Assembly: GCA_015689705.1 (NCBI GenBank)
Contig: WVSN01000002.1
Coordinates: 248,001 to 312,000 of the forward strand
Reading direction: 5' to 3'
Origin: Rhodobacterales bacterium HKCCE3408
GTDB taxonomy: Bacteria; Pseudomonadota; Alphaproteobacteria; Rhodobacterales; Rhodobacteraceae
DNA: 64,000 nt
Positions within the stretch are counted from its first letter, which is position 1, and each line of letters starts with the position of its first letter. Below, in pieces: positions 33,115 to 43,371 of this stretch. A model generated the notes under the pieces. The model worked only from the letters and a program-made list of their open reading frames with translations, ran no database searches and was not told where the DNA came from. The position numbers were made by a program, and so were the translations under genes.

Positions 33115-34017
33115 ATGCTCGAGCTTGGAACCCAGACCAACACGGATGCGGAACTCATCAAGGACTCGTCCGAGTCGACCTTCATGGCCGACGTCGTCGA
33201 GGCCAGCCGCGAGGTGCCGGTCGTCGTCGATTTCTGGGCCGAATGGTGCGGCCCGTGCAAGACGCTCGGTCCGCAGCTCGAAGCCGCTGTTCTCGCGCAG
33301 CGCGGCAAGGTGCGCATGGTGAAGGTCGATGTCGACAAGAACCAGCAGATCGCTGCGCAGTTGCGCATTCAGTCGATCCCGACGGTCTATGCCTTCTGGC
33401 AAGGCCAGCCGGTCGATGGCTTCCAGGGTGCGATCAGCCCGGCCGAAGTAACTCGTTTCGTCGAGAAGCTCGCCGGCCTCAGTGGGGACGGTGGACTGGG
33501 CGAGGCTCTTGAGGCCGCCGAGGAGATGCTGGCCGAAGGCGCGGCCGTGGACGCCGCCCAGACCTTCGCGGCCATTCTCGGCGAGGAGCCGGAGCATCCC
33601 GCCGCGCTTGGCGGACTGGCCCGCGCCCATGTCGCGATGAACGAACTCGACAAGGCCGAAGCACTTCTGAACAACGCGCCCGCCAAGATCGCGACGGCGC
33701 CCGAGGTCGAGGCCGCCCGTGCGCAGCTCGAACTCGCGCGGCAGGCCGCCGATGCCGGCCCGCTTGCCGATCTTCAGGCCGCGGTAGAAGCCGAGCCCGG
33801 CAACCACCAGGCCCGCTTCGACTACGCCAAGGCGCTTCATGCGGCGGGCCGTGTCGAAGAGGCCGTTGACGAGTTGCTCGAACTTTTCCGCCGCGACCGC
33901 GAGTGGAACGATGGCGCCGCGAAGACGCAGCTCTTCACCATTTTCGACTCGCTCAAACCGACCGATCCCGTGGGACAGAAAGGCCGCCGGCGGCTCAGCT
34001 CCATGATATTTGCCTGA
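33115..34017 (+). CDS. cnoX: Thioredoxin-TPR co-chaperone (CnoX/YbbN-like)
   Basis: 300 residues: a thioredoxin domain with WCGPC (44-48, Cys45 and Cys48) and cis-Pro in SIPTVYAFW, followed by a helical TPR-like domain (about 130-300) with repeated A-rich helices. E. coli CnoX lacks the second active cysteine, but alphaproteobacterial members usually keep both, so oxidoreductase and holdase activity are both possible. The GGGGGA site precedes the ATG. The LON-domain gene follows after 17 bases. Confidence 0.9.
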   Translation: MLELGTQTNTDAELIKDSSESTFMADVVEASREVPVVVDFWAEWCGPCKTLGPQLEAAVLAQRGKVRMVKVDVDKNQQIAAQLRIQSIPTVYAFWQGQPVDGFQGAISPAEVTRFVEKLAGLSGDGGLGEALEAAEEMLAEGAAVDAAQTFAAILGEEPEHPAALGGLARAHVAMNELDKAEALLNNAPAKIATAPEVEAARAQLELARQAADAGPLADLQAAVEAEPGNHQARFDYAKALHAAGRVEEAVDELLELFRRDREWNDGAAKTQLFTIFDSLKPTDPVGQKGRRRLSSMIFA

Positions 34018-34034
34018 CAGGCAGGGCGGTCTAC

Positions 34035-34685
34035 ATGCCCTTCATGCTCTCAGCAGCCGATCTCCCGGAGACCATACCCGTCTTTCCCCTGCCCGGTGCA
34101 CTGCTCCTGCCGCGGGCGCGCCTTCCTTTGCACCTGTTCGAGCCCCGCTATCTGCAGATGCTCGACGATACGCTGAAGACGTCGCACCGGCTGATCGGCA
34201 TGGTGCAGCCGCATGAAAGGCCGGACGGCACCAAGCGGTTGCACACGATCGGCTGCGCCGGCCGCGTGACGCAGATGTCGGAGACCGAGGACGGGCGCTA
34301 TCTCATCACCCTTGCAGGCATCTCCCGCTTCCGCATCCGCAAGGAAGTGCCGGGCTTCACCCCCTATCTCCGCGCCGATGTCGGGTGGGAAGGCTTCGAC
34401 AAGGATTGCGGCGGGGTCGAGCGCGACGTCGATTTCGACCGCCCGTCCTTCCTGAACCTGCTGACCCGGTATTTCGAGGCGATGTCGCTCTCGACCGACT
34501 GGGACGCGCTGAAGGAGGCGGAGGACGAGCTGCTGATCAACTCGCTCTCGATGCTCTGCCCGTTCGACCCGGAGGAGAAGCAGGCGCTTCTCGAAGCGCC
34601 GTCGCTGCAGACCCGGCGTGAGACGCTTGTCACGCTGATCGAGTTCGCGCTGCGCGGCGGCACGCACGAGGAGGCGGTCAATTGA
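34035..34685 (+). CDS. LON substrate-binding-domain protein
   Basis: 216-residue protein consisting of the N-terminal LON domain alone, with no ATPase or protease part. [26 protein letters not shown] near the start is diagnostic; the middle has GCAGRVTQ and GISRFRI, and the end is helical. Such proteins may bind substrates or act in quality control. It sits between the CnoX-like and Trm112-like genes, all on one strand, so a proteostasis operon is plausible. Confidence 0.92.
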   Translation: MPFMLSAADLPETIPVFPLPGALLLPRARLPLHLFEPRYLQMLDDTLKTSHRLIGMVQPHERPDGTKRLHTIGCAGRVTQMSETEDGRYLITLAGISRFRIRKEVPGFTPYLRADVGWEGFDKDCGGVERDVDFDRPSFLNLLTRYFEAMSLSTDWDALKEAEDELLINSLSMLCPFDPEEKQALLEAPSLQTRRETLVTLIEFALRGGTHEEAVN

Positions 34686-34864
34686 CCGAGGTTCCCGCGG
34701 CCGACCGGCGGATGCTGGAAGCGCTCGTCTGCCCGCTGACCCAGGGCCAGCTTCGCTACGACCCCGAGGCGCAGGAACTGGTGTCGAAATCGGCCGGCCT
34801 CGCCTATCCGATCCGAAACGGCATCCCGATCATGCTGGAACACGAGGCGCGCGTCCTCGACTGA
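34682..34864 (+). CDS. Trm112-like small protein
   Basis: 60-residue protein starting with TTG 34682, which overlaps the stop of the LON-domain gene. The order [13 protein letters not shown] then [14 protein letters not shown] is the bacterial Trm112/YcaR signature. Only one of the zinc-type cysteines of the eukaryotic family remains, as is common in alphaproteobacteria. In eukaryotes Trm112 activates methyltransferases; the bacterial role is unknown. Confidence 0.86.
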   Translation: MTEVPAADRRMLEALVCPLTQGQLRYDPEAQELVSKSAGLAYPIRNGIPIMLEHEARVLD

Positions 34865-34868
34865 CGGC

Positions 34869-36095
34869 TCAGAGCGGACGTCCCTGAAGCAGGCGCGGCA
34901 GGTCTCCGGTCAGGCCGGCGGCCTCTCGCATGAAGCCGCGGCGCAACGGCGGGGCCGCATTGACCAAGCCCATACCGACATCGCGAACCACCCGAAGAAG
35001 CGGATTGTCGTTCGAGAACAGCCGGTTGAACCCATCCGTTGCGATCGCCAGTGCGGCGGTGTCGAAACGCCGCCAGCTCTGGTAGCGGGCCAGAACATCC
35101 GGCGCGCCGATGTCTTCGCCCCGCCGCCGCGCATCGGTCAGCACTTCCGCCAGGGCCGCCACATCGCGGAAGCCGAGATTCAGACCCTGTCCGGCGATCG
35201 GATGGATTCCGTGCGCCGCATCGCCCACCAGCGCGACACGCGGCGCGACCATCCGGTCGGTCAGGGACAGGCCGAGCGGGTAGCCGTAGCGCTTGCCGGC
35301 CAGCGCGATCTCGCCGCGGAAATCGCCGAAACGCGGGCGCAGATGATCGAGGAACGCTTCGTCCGGCAGATCGGCGATCCGCGCGGCGTCTTCGGCTGTC
35401 TCGCTCCAGACGATGGAGGACCGGTTGCCCGGCAGCGGCAGGATGGCGAGCGGCCCGGACGGCATGAAGAACTGGTGCGCGACGCCTTCGTGCGGCAGCT
35501 CGTGCGCGATGGCGGCAACAAGCGCGGTCTGGTCGTAGCCCCATCCGGTGCGGCGGATACCGGCACGCTCCGCCGTCCCGCTCGACCGGCCGTCGGCGCC
35601 GACGACAAGCCGGCCGGTCAGTTCCTTGCCGCCCGACAGGGTAAGCCGCGCCAAGGATCCCTCGGTCGACTGGGCGGTGACGCGCGTGGACGGCATGTGC
35701 GTCACCCGCTCCTCCGCGCCGATCGCCTCGAGGAGCAACGGCCGCAGGACGCGATCCTCGACGATATGGCCCATCGGCCCGTCCTCGATCTCGGCGGCAT
35801 CGAAATGGAGCGCCCATGGTGCGGCGCCTTCTCCGGGCCGCCCGTCCGAGGCGGTGATGCCGAGGATCGGCTGCGTCTTTCCTTCGAGGGCATCCCACAG
35901 GCCGAGCGCGTCGAGCATCCGGACGGAACTCAGCGCCAGCGCGTAGGCGCGCCCGTCGAACTCCGGATCGGTGAATGTTTCCGACGGTTCTGCGTCGATC
36001 ACGGCGCTGCGCAGACCAGCCCGGGCCAGCGCGAGCGCGAGCAGCGGCCCGGCCAGGCCCCCGCCGACGATGAGGATGTCGTGATCCGCGTCCAT
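34869..36095 (-). CDS. UbiH/UbiF/COQ6-family FAD-dependent hydroxylase
   Basis: Ubiquinone-biosynthesis hydroxylase or related monooxygenase, 408 residues from the ATG at 36095; an in-frame ATG at 36113 is an alternative. FAD motifs are DILIVGGGLAGPLLALALA (6-24), VVGADGRSSGTAERAGI with the DG motif, and the C-terminal GDAAHGIHPIAGQGLNLG. Which ring position it modifies cannot be told. It converges with the Trm112-like gene and is divergent from the amidase gene. A 2236-codon antisense open frame that continues upstream is a codon-bias artefact. Confidence 0.9.
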   Translation of the reverse strand: MDADHDILIVGGGLAGPLLALALARAGLRSAVIDAEPSETFTDPEFDGRAYALALSSVRMLDALGLWDALEGKTQPILGITASDGRPGEGAAPWALHFDAAEIEDGPMGHIVEDRVLRPLLLEAIGAEERVTHMPSTRVTAQSTEGSLARLTLSGGKELTGRLVVGADGRSSGTAERAGIRRTGWGYDQTALVAAIAHELPHEGVAHQFFMPSGPLAILPLPGNRSSIVWSETAEDAARIADLPDEAFLDHLRPRFGDFRGEIALAGKRYGYPLGLSLTDRMVAPRVALVGDAAHGIHPIAGQGLNLGFRDVAALAEVLTDARRRGEDIGAPDVLARYQSWRRFDTAALAIATDGFNRLFSNDNPLLRVVRDVGMGLVNAAPPLRRGFMREAAGLTGDLPRLLQGRPL

Positions 36096-36188
36096 GGCCC
36101 CGATATGCGCCATCGGACGGGATTGTCCAAGCGATTGCCGGTCTGTAGCGTGACCCGCGACATCATGCGGCGGGGCAGGAGGGCGGCG

Positions 36189-37502
36189 ATGGACGTGAGG
36201 CAGATGGGCGTGGCGGAGCTTGGCCGCGGCATCGGCGCTGGCCGTTTCGATCCGGTCGACCTGGCCGAAACTTTCCTTGCCGCCGCGGCCGATCGCACCG
36301 ACGTCTACGCCCGGCTGACCCCCGACCGCGCGCGCGCCGAAGCGGCGGCGGCGCGGGCGAGGGCAAAGGCCGGCATCCGGCGCGGTCTGCTGGATGGCGT
36401 TCCGATCAGCTGGAAGGATCTGTTCGACACCGCGGGCGTCGTGACCGAGGCGGGCTCGGCGCTGCTGAAGGGACGGGTGCCCGAAACCGACGCCGAGGTG
36501 CTGCGGCAGGCGACGCTGGCTGGGCTGGTCTGCATCGGCAAGACGAATCTGTCGGAGCTCGCCTTCTCGGGCCTCGGCCTGAACCCGGTGACGGGAACGC
36601 CGCCGAACCGGCACAACCCCGACCTCGTTCCCGGCGGATCGTCCTCGGGCGCAGCGGTCTCGGTCGCGCTCGGTCTCGCTCCGGCGGGGATCGGCTCGGA
36701 TACGGGCGGATCGGTGCGTGTTCCTGCGGCGTGGAATGATCTCGTCGGACTCAAGACGACATGGGGCCGGCTGAGCAACGCGGGCGTGGTGCCCCTGGTC
36801 GAACGGCTGGATACGGTCGGGCCGCTGACCCGCAACGTGGAGGATGCGGCGCTGCTGCTGGCGGTGATGGAAGGCGGTCCGGCGGCCGATCTGTCGGGCG
36901 CCACGCTGGAGGGCGCGCACTTCCTCGTTCTCGACCCGTTCGCGAGCGACGTGCGCGAAGAACCGGGAGCCGCGTTCGAAGATGCCTGTGCGAAGCTGTC
37001 GGCCGCCGGCGCCACGATCGAACGGGGCCGCGTCGCTGCAGCCGAAGAGGCGATGGACCTTTCCATCATCCTTTATGCCGGCGAAGCCTACGGCATCTGG
37101 CGCGACGTGATCGAAGCCGCGCCCGAGAAGATGTTCCGCCCGATCCTCGAGCGGTTCCGGGGCGGCCGCGAATTCTCGGCGCCGGATTTCGTCGATGCGC
37201 TGCGCCGGCGCGACGCCTACCGCACCGCCTATTACGCCGATACCGCCGGCTACGACGCAGTCATTCTGCCCACTGCCGCGAACCTCCCACCCGAGCGGGA
37301 GCGGCTGCTGTCGGACGACGCCTATTACGCGACCGAGAACCTCCTGACACTGCGCAACGCGCGGGTCGGCAACCTGATGGGCGTCAGTGCGCTGACCCTG
37401 CCGACCGGCGTTCCTTCCTGCGGGCTGATGATGTTCACGCCGCCGATGGCCGAGGGACGTCTTCTGCGGCTCGGCGCGGCGGCCGAGGCGGCTTTGGCCT
37501 GA
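36189..37502 (+). CDS. Amidase-signature (GatA-like) enzyme
   Basis: 437-residue amidase with the Ser-cisSer-Lys triad: Lys76 in VPISWKDLFD, cis-Ser in GGSSSGAAV (149-157) and the nucleophile Ser175 in GSDTGGSVRVPAA. Length and the absence of gatB/gatC neighbours favour a free amidase over a tRNA amidotransferase subunit. Divergent from the UbiH-like gene, with the aminotransferase downstream. Confidence 0.9.
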   Translation: MDVRQMGVAELGRGIGAGRFDPVDLAETFLAAAADRTDVYARLTPDRARAEAAAARARAKAGIRRGLLDGVPISWKDLFDTAGVVTEAGSALLKGRVPETDAEVLRQATLAGLVCIGKTNLSELAFSGLGLNPVTGTPPNRHNPDLVPGGSSSGAAVSVALGLAPAGIGSDTGGSVRVPAAWNDLVGLKTTWGRLSNAGVVPLVERLDTVGPLTRNVEDAALLLAVMEGGPAADLSGATLEGAHFLVLDPFASDVREEPGAAFEDACAKLSAAGATIERGRVAAAEEAMDLSIILYAGEAYGIWRDVIEAAPEKMFRPILERFRGGREFSAPDFVDALRRRDAYRTAYYADTAGYDAVILPTAANLPPERERLLSDDAYYATENLLTLRNARVGNLMGVSALTLPTGVPSCGLMMFTPPMAEGRLLRLGAAAEAALA

Positions 37503-37604
37503 GCGCCACACCCGGCCATCCTGCGGCAAAATATCTGGACCGGCCGGGCGCTTGCCGCTACCTTTCCGATAAGCGGGGCGCAACGACCCCGGTCTGAGGC
37601 AGTT

Positions 37605-38789
37605 ATGGTGTTTCCTGAGCGGTTTGCGAACCTGCCAGCTTATGCGTTTCCGCGCCTGCGGAGCCTGCTCGACGCCCATATGCCGGGCGGCGAAGTCATC
37701 AACATGACTATCGGAGAGCCGCGCCACCCGTTTCCGGGATGGGTCGCCGACGTGCTGGCCCGCCATATCGACGAATTCGCCAAGTATCCCCCGAACCCCG
37801 GCGCGCCGGAGTTGCTGGAAGTCATATCGGGCTGGCTTTCCCAACGCTACGGCGTCTCGGTCGGCACCGATCGCATCCTGGCGCTGAACGGCACGCGGGA
37901 AGGGCTTTACAATGCCGTTCTCGCCCTCTGCCCGGAGCAGAAGGCGGGGAAAAAGCCAGTCATTCTGACGCCGAACCCGTTCTACCAGGTCTACATGATG
38001 GGCGCGCTGACGCTCGGGGCGGAGCCGGTCTTCGTGCCCGCCACGGCCGAGACCGGGTTCCTGCCCGACTACGCCTCGCTCCCGGACGAAACGCTCGACC
38101 GGACGGCCATCGCGTTCGTATGCTCGCCATCGAACCCGCAAGGCGCCGTGGCGGACGATGCTTACTGGCGGACACTGATCGCGTTGGCCGAGAAGCACGA
38201 TTTCCTCGTCATTGCCGACGAATGCTATTCCGAGATCTGGCGCGACGCGCCGCCGCCCGGCGGTCTTGCCGCTTCTGCCGCGCTCGGGGCGGATCCCGAA
38301 CGGATGCTTGTCTTCCACTCGCTCTCGAAACGCTCGAACCTGCCGGGACTGCGGTCGGGCTTCTGCGCCGGCGGGCCGAAATGCATCGCCGCGATGAACG
38401 AGCTTCGGGCCTATTCCGGCGCGCCGCTTCCGTTGCCCCTGCAGCGCGTGGCCGAGCGGATCTGGGCCGACGAAACCCATGTGGAGGCCAACCGCGCCCT
38501 CTACCACGAGAAATACGCGCTCGCCGACGCGATCTTCGGCCAGATGCCGGACTACGTTCCGCCCAAGGGCGGGTTCTTTCTCTGGCTGCCGGTGCCCGAG
38601 GGCGACGGCGAAGCCGCGGCGCTCCGTCTCTGGACCGAGACGGGCGTGCGCGTGCTGCCCGGCGGCTATCTGGGCCGCTCGGTCGACGGCGCCAATCCTG
38701 GCGACCCATTCATTCGCGTCGCGATGGTCGCCCCGCTCGAGGAATGCGAGCGCGGGCTGAAACGCATCCGCGACGGACTTTATCGGTGA
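37605..38789 (+). CDS. Class I/II aminotransferase, DapC-like
   Basis: 394-residue PLP enzyme. The PLP-binding Lys242 lies in FHSLSKRSNLPGLR, with Asn177 in SPSNPQG, Asp205 and Tyr208 in ADECYSE, and Arg250 and the C-terminal arginine region. INMTIGEPRHPFP and KYPPNPGAPEL suit succinyldiaminopimelate or related acyl-amino-acid transaminases; DapC is inferred, not shown. The gene ends 9 bases before ftsK, so it is probably cotranscribed with it. Confidence 0.85.
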   Translation: MVFPERFANLPAYAFPRLRSLLDAHMPGGEVINMTIGEPRHPFPGWVADVLARHIDEFAKYPPNPGAPELLEVISGWLSQRYGVSVGTDRILALNGTREGLYNAVLALCPEQKAGKKPVILTPNPFYQVYMMGALTLGAEPVFVPATAETGFLPDYASLPDETLDRTAIAFVCSPSNPQGAVADDAYWRTLIALAEKHDFLVIADECYSEIWRDAPPPGGLAASAALGADPERMLVFHSLSKRSNLPGLRSGFCAGGPKCIAAMNELRAYSGAPLPLPLQRVAERIWADETHVEANRALYHEKYALADAIFGQMPDYVPPKGGFFLWLPVPEGDGEAAALRLWTETGVRVLPGGYLGRSVDGANPGDPFIRVAMVAPLEECERGLKRIRDGLYR

Positions 38790-38798
38790 GGTAGAAAG

Positions 38799-41618
38799 AT
38801 GGCCTATCAGACACGGCAGCGTGATCCCTTCCTCGACAGCCAGATGCAGGCGATGATCGAGAAGCGCGGGCGCGAGCTCATCGGGCTCGTTCTCGTGACG
38901 GCGGGGATCGCTCTGGCGATGATGCTGTGGTCCTACGCGCCGGGCGATCCGAACTGGCTCGCCGCAACCGATGACATCCCCGAGAACCTGTTCGGCCGCT
39001 TCGGCGCCTCGGTGTCGGCCGTGCTGATGATGATCGTCGGCTATGGCAGCTGGCTGATCGTGGCGGCGATGCTGGTCTGGGGCACGCGCTTCCTGCTGCA
39101 TCGCGGGGCGGAGCTTGCGATGACCCGGGGTCTCTTCGTGCCCATCGCCGTGTCTCTGGCCGCCGTCTATGCCGCGAGCTATCCGCCGGGCGAAAGCTGG
39201 ACGCATTCCTTCGGGCTTGGCGGGCTGTTCGGCGACACCGTCCTTGCCGCGATCCTGAACATCCTGCCGGTCGGCATCGCCACCGGCCTGCGGGTGACTG
39301 CGGCGGCGGCCTTCGTGTCTGGCATCGCGCTCACCTTCTTCGTCTTCGGCGCCACGCGGTCCGAGCTTCGGCTTGGCCTGCGCTGGATGCTCTATGGCCT
39401 GATCCTCGTTTTCCACGGTCTCGTCGGTCTCCTGCGCGGTGTCGGCTCTGGCGGTCTGCGTGCCGCCGCGTCGTGGCGCGAGGCGCGCGCCGCCCGGGCC
39501 GAGGCCGCCGAGGAGGACTGGGACGAGGCACGCATGGCGTCCGAACTGCCGGCCTACGGCGCTGTCCCGACACGGCGTGAGCCGGTGCTGTCGGGCGGCA
39601 ACCGCCTTCTCGCCCGCGTGCCGATCCTGCGCGCGGTCCGTGGGCGCGACGCGCTGGCCGGGCCCGAGCCGGAACTCGTCAGCCGCGACGCAGCCGATTT
39701 TTCGGACATCGAGCCTCCGAGCGACGACCGTATCCGCGAGAAGATCGCCGATGTCATCCGCGCCCGCCTGCGCCGGCCGGCTCAGGTCGACCGCGTCGAG
39801 CCGCCGCTGACCGCCGGCGGAATGCCCGCGCCCGCCCCGATCCCGCCTGCCCCCGGCAGCCCGATCCCGTCCGTCCCGGACGAACTGGACGAGCCTGACA
39901 CCTGGGACGACGACTGGCACGAGGAGGACGCTGCACGCATCGACCTCTCTGCGGCCGAACGCATCGACCTGCCCCATTCGGAGCGCAACGCCTCGATTTC
40001 CGGATCGCGCCCGAAGGTCGTTCCGCCGGCCTCGAAGCCCGCCCCGTCGCGCCGGGCGCTCGCCGACGCGCAGCCCTCTCTCCCGCTCGAGGATGGCGCG
40101 GCCTACGAATTCCCGCCGCTCACGCTTCTGTCCAGCCCCGCGAATGTCGAACGCCACCACCTCTCGGACGAGGCGCTGGAGGAGAACGCGCGGATGCTCG
40201 AAAGCGTGCTGGACGATTACGGCGTAAAGGGAGAGATCGTCTCGGTCCGCCCGGGCCCCGTCGTCACCATGTACGAGCTGGAACCTGCGCCGGGCCTGAA
40301 GGCATCGCGCGTGATCGGCCTGGCCGACGACATCGCGCGGTCCATGTCCGCGCTCTCGGCCCGCGTCTCCACGGTTCCGGGCCGCTCCGTGATCGGCATC
40401 GAACTGCCCAACCAGCACCGCGAGAAGGTCGTCCTGCGGGAAATCCTGTCCTCGCGCGACTATGGCGACGGAAACCACCGTCTGCCGCTGGCGCTCGGCA
40501 AAGATATCGGAGGCGAGGCGGTCATCGCGAACCTGGCCAAGATGCCGCATCTGCTGATCGCGGGGACGACCGGTTCGGGCAAGTCGGTCGCGATCAACAC
40601 CATGATCCTGTCGCTTCTCTACAAGCTTCCGCCCGAGGATTGCCGGCTCATCATGATCGACCCGAAGATGCTGGAACTCAGCGTCTATGACGGCATCCCG
40701 CATCTTCTCTCGCCCGTCGTGACAGACCCGAAAAAGGCGGTTGTCGCGCTCAAGTGGGTCGTCGGCGAGATGGAGGAGCGCTATCGCAAGATGTCGAAGA
40801 TGGGCGTGCGCAACATCGACGGCTACAACGGCCGCGTGGCCGACGCGCTCGCCAAGGGCGAGATGTTCAAGCGCACGATCCAGACCGGCTTCGACGACGA
40901 AACCGGCGAGCCGGTGTTCGAGACCGAGGAATTCCATCCCGAGAAGATGCCGTTCATCGTGGTCGTCGTCGATGAGATGGCCGACCTGATGATGGTCGCC
41001 GGCAAGGAGATCGAGGCCTGCATCCAGCGCCTCGCGCAGATGGCGCGGGCGTCCGGCATCCACCTCATCATGGCCACGCAGCGGCCGTCTGTTGACGTCA
41101 TCACCGGCACGATCAAGGCGAACTTCCCGACGCGGATCTCCTTCCACGTGACCTCGAAGATCGACAGCCGCACGATCCTCGGCGAGATGGGCGCCGAACA
41201 GCTCCTCGGGCAGGGCGACATGCTCTACATGGCCGGCGGGTCGAAGATCACCCGCGTCCACGGTCCCTTCGTCTCGGATGAAGAGGTCGAGGAGATCGTC
41301 CGTCACCTGAAGAGCTTCGGCCCGCCGGACTACGCGGCTTCGGTGCTCGACGGCCCGGACGACGATCGCGAGAGCGACATCGACGCCGTGCTCGGCCTGA
41401 ATACCGGCGGCAACACGGATGGCGAGGATGCGCTGTACGATCAGGCCGTGCAGATCGTCATCAAGGACCGCAAGTGCTCGACCTCCTACATCCAGCGCAA
41501 GCTTGCCATCGGCTACAACAAGGCCGCGCGGCTGGTGGAGCAGATGGAGGAGCAGGGCCTTGTCAGCGCGGCGAACCACGTCGGCAAGCGCGAGATCCTG
41601 GTGCCCGAGCCCGCCTGA
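38799..41618 (+). CDS. ftsK: DNA translocase FtsK/SpoIIIE
   Basis: 939-residue septal DNA pump for chromosome dimer resolution. An N-terminal block of about four transmembrane helices (residues ~20-200) is followed by a proline- and acid-rich linker and then the motor. Walker A is GTTGSGKS (near 588-595), Walker B is [12 protein letters not shown] (about 721-732), and the C-terminal gamma domain with [21 protein letters not shown] (from about 895) would bind KOPS-type sites. Linker is short compared with E. coli, as in other alphaproteobacteria. Confidence 0.96.
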   Translation: MAYQTRQRDPFLDSQMQAMIEKRGRELIGLVLVTAGIALAMMLWSYAPGDPNWLAATDDIPENLFGRFGASVSAVLMMIVGYGSWLIVAAMLVWGTRFLLHRGAELAMTRGLFVPIAVSLAAVYAASYPPGESWTHSFGLGGLFGDTVLAAILNILPVGIATGLRVTAAAAFVSGIALTFFVFGATRSELRLGLRWMLYGLILVFHGLVGLLRGVGSGGLRAAASWREARAARAEAAEEDWDEARMASELPAYGAVPTRREPVLSGGNRLLARVPILRAVRGRDALAGPEPELVSRDAADFSDIEPPSDDRIREKIADVIRARLRRPAQVDRVEPPLTAGGMPAPAPIPPAPGSPIPSVPDELDEPDTWDDDWHEEDAARIDLSAAERIDLPHSERNASISGSRPKVVPPASKPAPSRRALADAQPSLPLEDGAAYEFPPLTLLSSPANVERHHLSDEALEENARMLESVLDDYGVKGEIVSVRPGPVVTMYELEPAPGLKASRVIGLADDIARSMSALSARVSTVPGRSVIGIELPNQHREKVVLREILSSRDYGDGNHRLPLALGKDIGGEAVIANLAKMPHLLIAGTTGSGKSVAINTMILSLLYKLPPEDCRLIMIDPKMLELSVYDGIPHLLSPVVTDPKKAVVALKWVVGEMEERYRKMSKMGVRNIDGYNGRVADALAKGEMFKRTIQTGFDDETGEPVFETEEFHPEKMPFIVVVVDEMADLMMVAGKEIEACIQRLAQMARASGIHLIMATQRPSVDVITGTIKANFPTRISFHVTSKIDSRTILGEMGAEQLLGQGDMLYMAGGSKITRVHGPFVSDEEVEEIVRHLKSFGPPDYAASVLDGPDDDRESDIDAVLGLNTGGNTDGEDALYDQAVQIVIKDRKCSTSYIQRKLAIGYNKAARLVEQMEEQGLVSAANHVGKREILVPEPA

Positions 41619-41678
41619 TATTGGCTATCACGGGGTCCACTGCCTATATCGCGGGAAACACCCGAGGCAGGAGGCCCA

Positions 41679-42272
41679 ATGAAACGCTTCGCACTCGCCG
41701 CGATCACGGCGGCGGTCACCGCGCTGCCAGCCGCGGCCCAGGACGCGATCCCGCTCCGCGCGCTGTCGGACTACCTGAACAACATCCGCACCGCCGAGGC
41801 GGGGTTCACGCAGGTCAATGCGGATGGCACCGTCTCGACCGGGACGGTCTACATCAACCGACCCGGGCGCGTCCGGTTTGAATATGACGGCGAGGATGTG
41901 CTGGTCATGGCGGGCGGCGGACAGGTCGCGATCTTCGACGGGCGGTCGAACGTCGCCGCCGAGCAGTATCCGCTGGAACAGACGCCGCTGTCGCTGATCC
42001 TCGCCCGCAATGTCGACCTCGGCCGCTCCGGCATGGTGGTGGCGCATGAGGGCGACGGGACGACCACCCGCGTGGTCGCGCAGGATCCCGACCGGCCCGA
42101 CATCGGCAGTATCACGCTGGTCTTCACCGACGATCCGGTCGAGCTCCGGCAATGGGTCATCACCGACGAGGGTGGCCAAGAGACGACAGTCATCCTCGGC
42201 GGGATGGAGACCGGGGGCCGCCTGCCGGCCCGGCTCTTCTCGATCCCGCAGGAGATCCAGTCGCGCGGCTAG
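41679..42272 (+). CDS. lolA: Outer-membrane lipoprotein carrier LolA
   Basis: Periplasmic chaperone that carries lipoproteins from LolCDE to the outer membrane, 197 residues. Signal peptide MKRFALAAITAAVTALPAAA is followed by the LolA core LSDYLNNIRTAEAGFTQVN and PGRVRFEYDG, the unclosed beta-barrel typical of the family. It is 60 bases after ftsK, a pair conserved in Rhodobacterales, and converges with the lytic transglycosylase gene. Confidence 0.93.
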   Translation: MKRFALAAITAAVTALPAAAQDAIPLRALSDYLNNIRTAEAGFTQVNADGTVSTGTVYINRPGRVRFEYDGEDVLVMAGGGQVAIFDGRSNVAAEQYPLEQTPLSLILARNVDLGRSGMVVAHEGDGTTTRVVAQDPDRPDIGSITLVFTDDPVELRQWVITDEGGQETTVILGGMETGGRLPARLFSIPQEIQSRG

Positions 42273-42853
42273 CCGTTGTGCATGCAGCTCTGAAGCTGAA
42301 TCTCGTACATGGCCGCCCGCGCCGCCACGTCGTCGGCCACGCGCAACAGCCACGACTTGCCGTTGTGGCTGCCGCGGGCATAGCCGGTGTGGCCCTCGTG
42401 GTAGGCAAGGTACTGCTCGCGCGGGTTGTCCAGCGGAACCCCGTTCCGGGTCACCGTGTTGGCCATGTACCAGCCCATGAAGTCGGTCGCGTCGTCGATG
42501 TCCGTCCGGCTGGCCCTGCGGTTGCCGGTCTCGGCCCGGTAGTCGTCCCAGGTGCCGTCCAGCGCCTGGGAATATCCGTAGGCCGAGCTGACGCGGCCCA
42601 TGGGGATCACGCCGAGCGCGAAGCGATAAGGAGTGCGAGCATTCCCGACGAAACGGCTTTCCTGGTAGATCGTCGCCATCTGGACATGAACCGGAACACC
42701 CCAGTTCTGTTCGGCCCGGAGCATGGCACGCATGTATTGCGGCCTCTCGGCCGCCAGCGCACAGGCGTTGTCGAGATTGCGGGGCGCGGAGTACTGCTGG
42801 CCACAGCCGGCCAGAAGCATCAGCGCGAACGCGGTGAGGACCTGTCTCATCAT
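42269..42853 (-). CDS. SLT-type lytic transglycosylase lipoprotein
   Basis: 194-residue protein with a lipoprotein signal peptide (LMLLAGC, Cys17) and a goose-lysozyme/Slt-like domain. The catalytic Glu65 lies in IYQESRFVGN, and the later SAYGYSQALDGTWDDY and NPREQYLAYHEGHTGYARG are consistent with lysozyme-fold muramidases that cut peptidoglycan. ATG 42853 or 42850 gives the same mature protein. Divergent from hspQ. Confidence 0.88.
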   Translation of the reverse strand: MMRQVLTAFALMLLAGCGQQYSAPRNLDNACALAAERPQYMRAMLRAEQNWGVPVHVQMATIYQESRFVGNARTPYRFALGVIPMGRVSSAYGYSQALDGTWDDYRAETGNRRASRTDIDDATDFMGWYMANTVTRNGVPLDNPREQYLAYHEGHTGYARGSHNGKSWLLRVADDVAARAAMYEIQLQSCMHNG

Positions 42854-43031
42854 TTTGCTGCTCGAAGTCTGCGCTTCTTGGTTTTGCAGCACTCTAAAGC
42901 AAATCGCCCGGCTTTCAAAGGGCGGGCTCACTGTCGGGCCCGACTTCACAATCTGTTTCTCATGTTACCCCGCGCAGGCAGTGGACAAGTCCGAGGGTGC
43001 AGAGTTAGACGATTGGAGGGGGCACGTTGCT

Positions 43032-43358
43032 ATGCTTAAAAGCGAAGCCAAATACAGTCTTGGCCAGGTGGTCCGCCACCGGAAACATCCGTTCCGGGGG
43101 GTCGTCTTCGACGTCGACCCGGAATTCGGGAACACGGAAGCCTGGTATCAGGCCATTCCGGAACACAGCCGTCCGCGCAAGGAACAGCCGTTCTACCACC
43201 TGCTGGCCGAGAACGACGACAGCTACTACGTCGCCTATGTCTCGGAACAGAACCTGGTGCCGGATGAGACCGGAGAGCCCGTCGACCATCCCGATCTGCC
43301 CGACCTGTTCGGCGATTTCAGGGATGGCCGCTACCCGCTCGAATTCAACCTGAACTGA
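43032..43358 (+). CDS. hspQ: Heat shock protein HspQ (YccV-like)
   Basis: 108-residue small protein. GQVVRHRKHPFRGVVFDVDPEF and PFYHLLAENDDSYYVAYVSEQNL are the signature of the HspQ/YccV family, which binds hemimethylated DNA and modulates DnaA and Lon in E. coli. The start ATG at 43032 is the best fit, as the upstream frame is not conserved-looking. Regulation by heat shock is by family; I found no clear sigma-32 box. Confidence 0.92.
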   Translation: MLKSEAKYSLGQVVRHRKHPFRGVVFDVDPEFGNTEAWYQAIPEHSRPRKEQPFYHLLAENDDSYYVAYVSEQNLVPDETGEPVDHPDLPDLFGDFRDGRYPLEFNLN

Positions 43359-43371
43359 CTGCGCCGCCGGG

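Noticed and set aside
34869-41579. A 2236-codon open reading frame on the minus strand
   Set aside because: It runs antisense to the amidase, aminotransferase and ftsK genes. Its first ~1800 residues are low-complexity and His/Arg-rich; only the last 408 match a protein family (UbiH-like). It is a codon-bias artefact of high GC.
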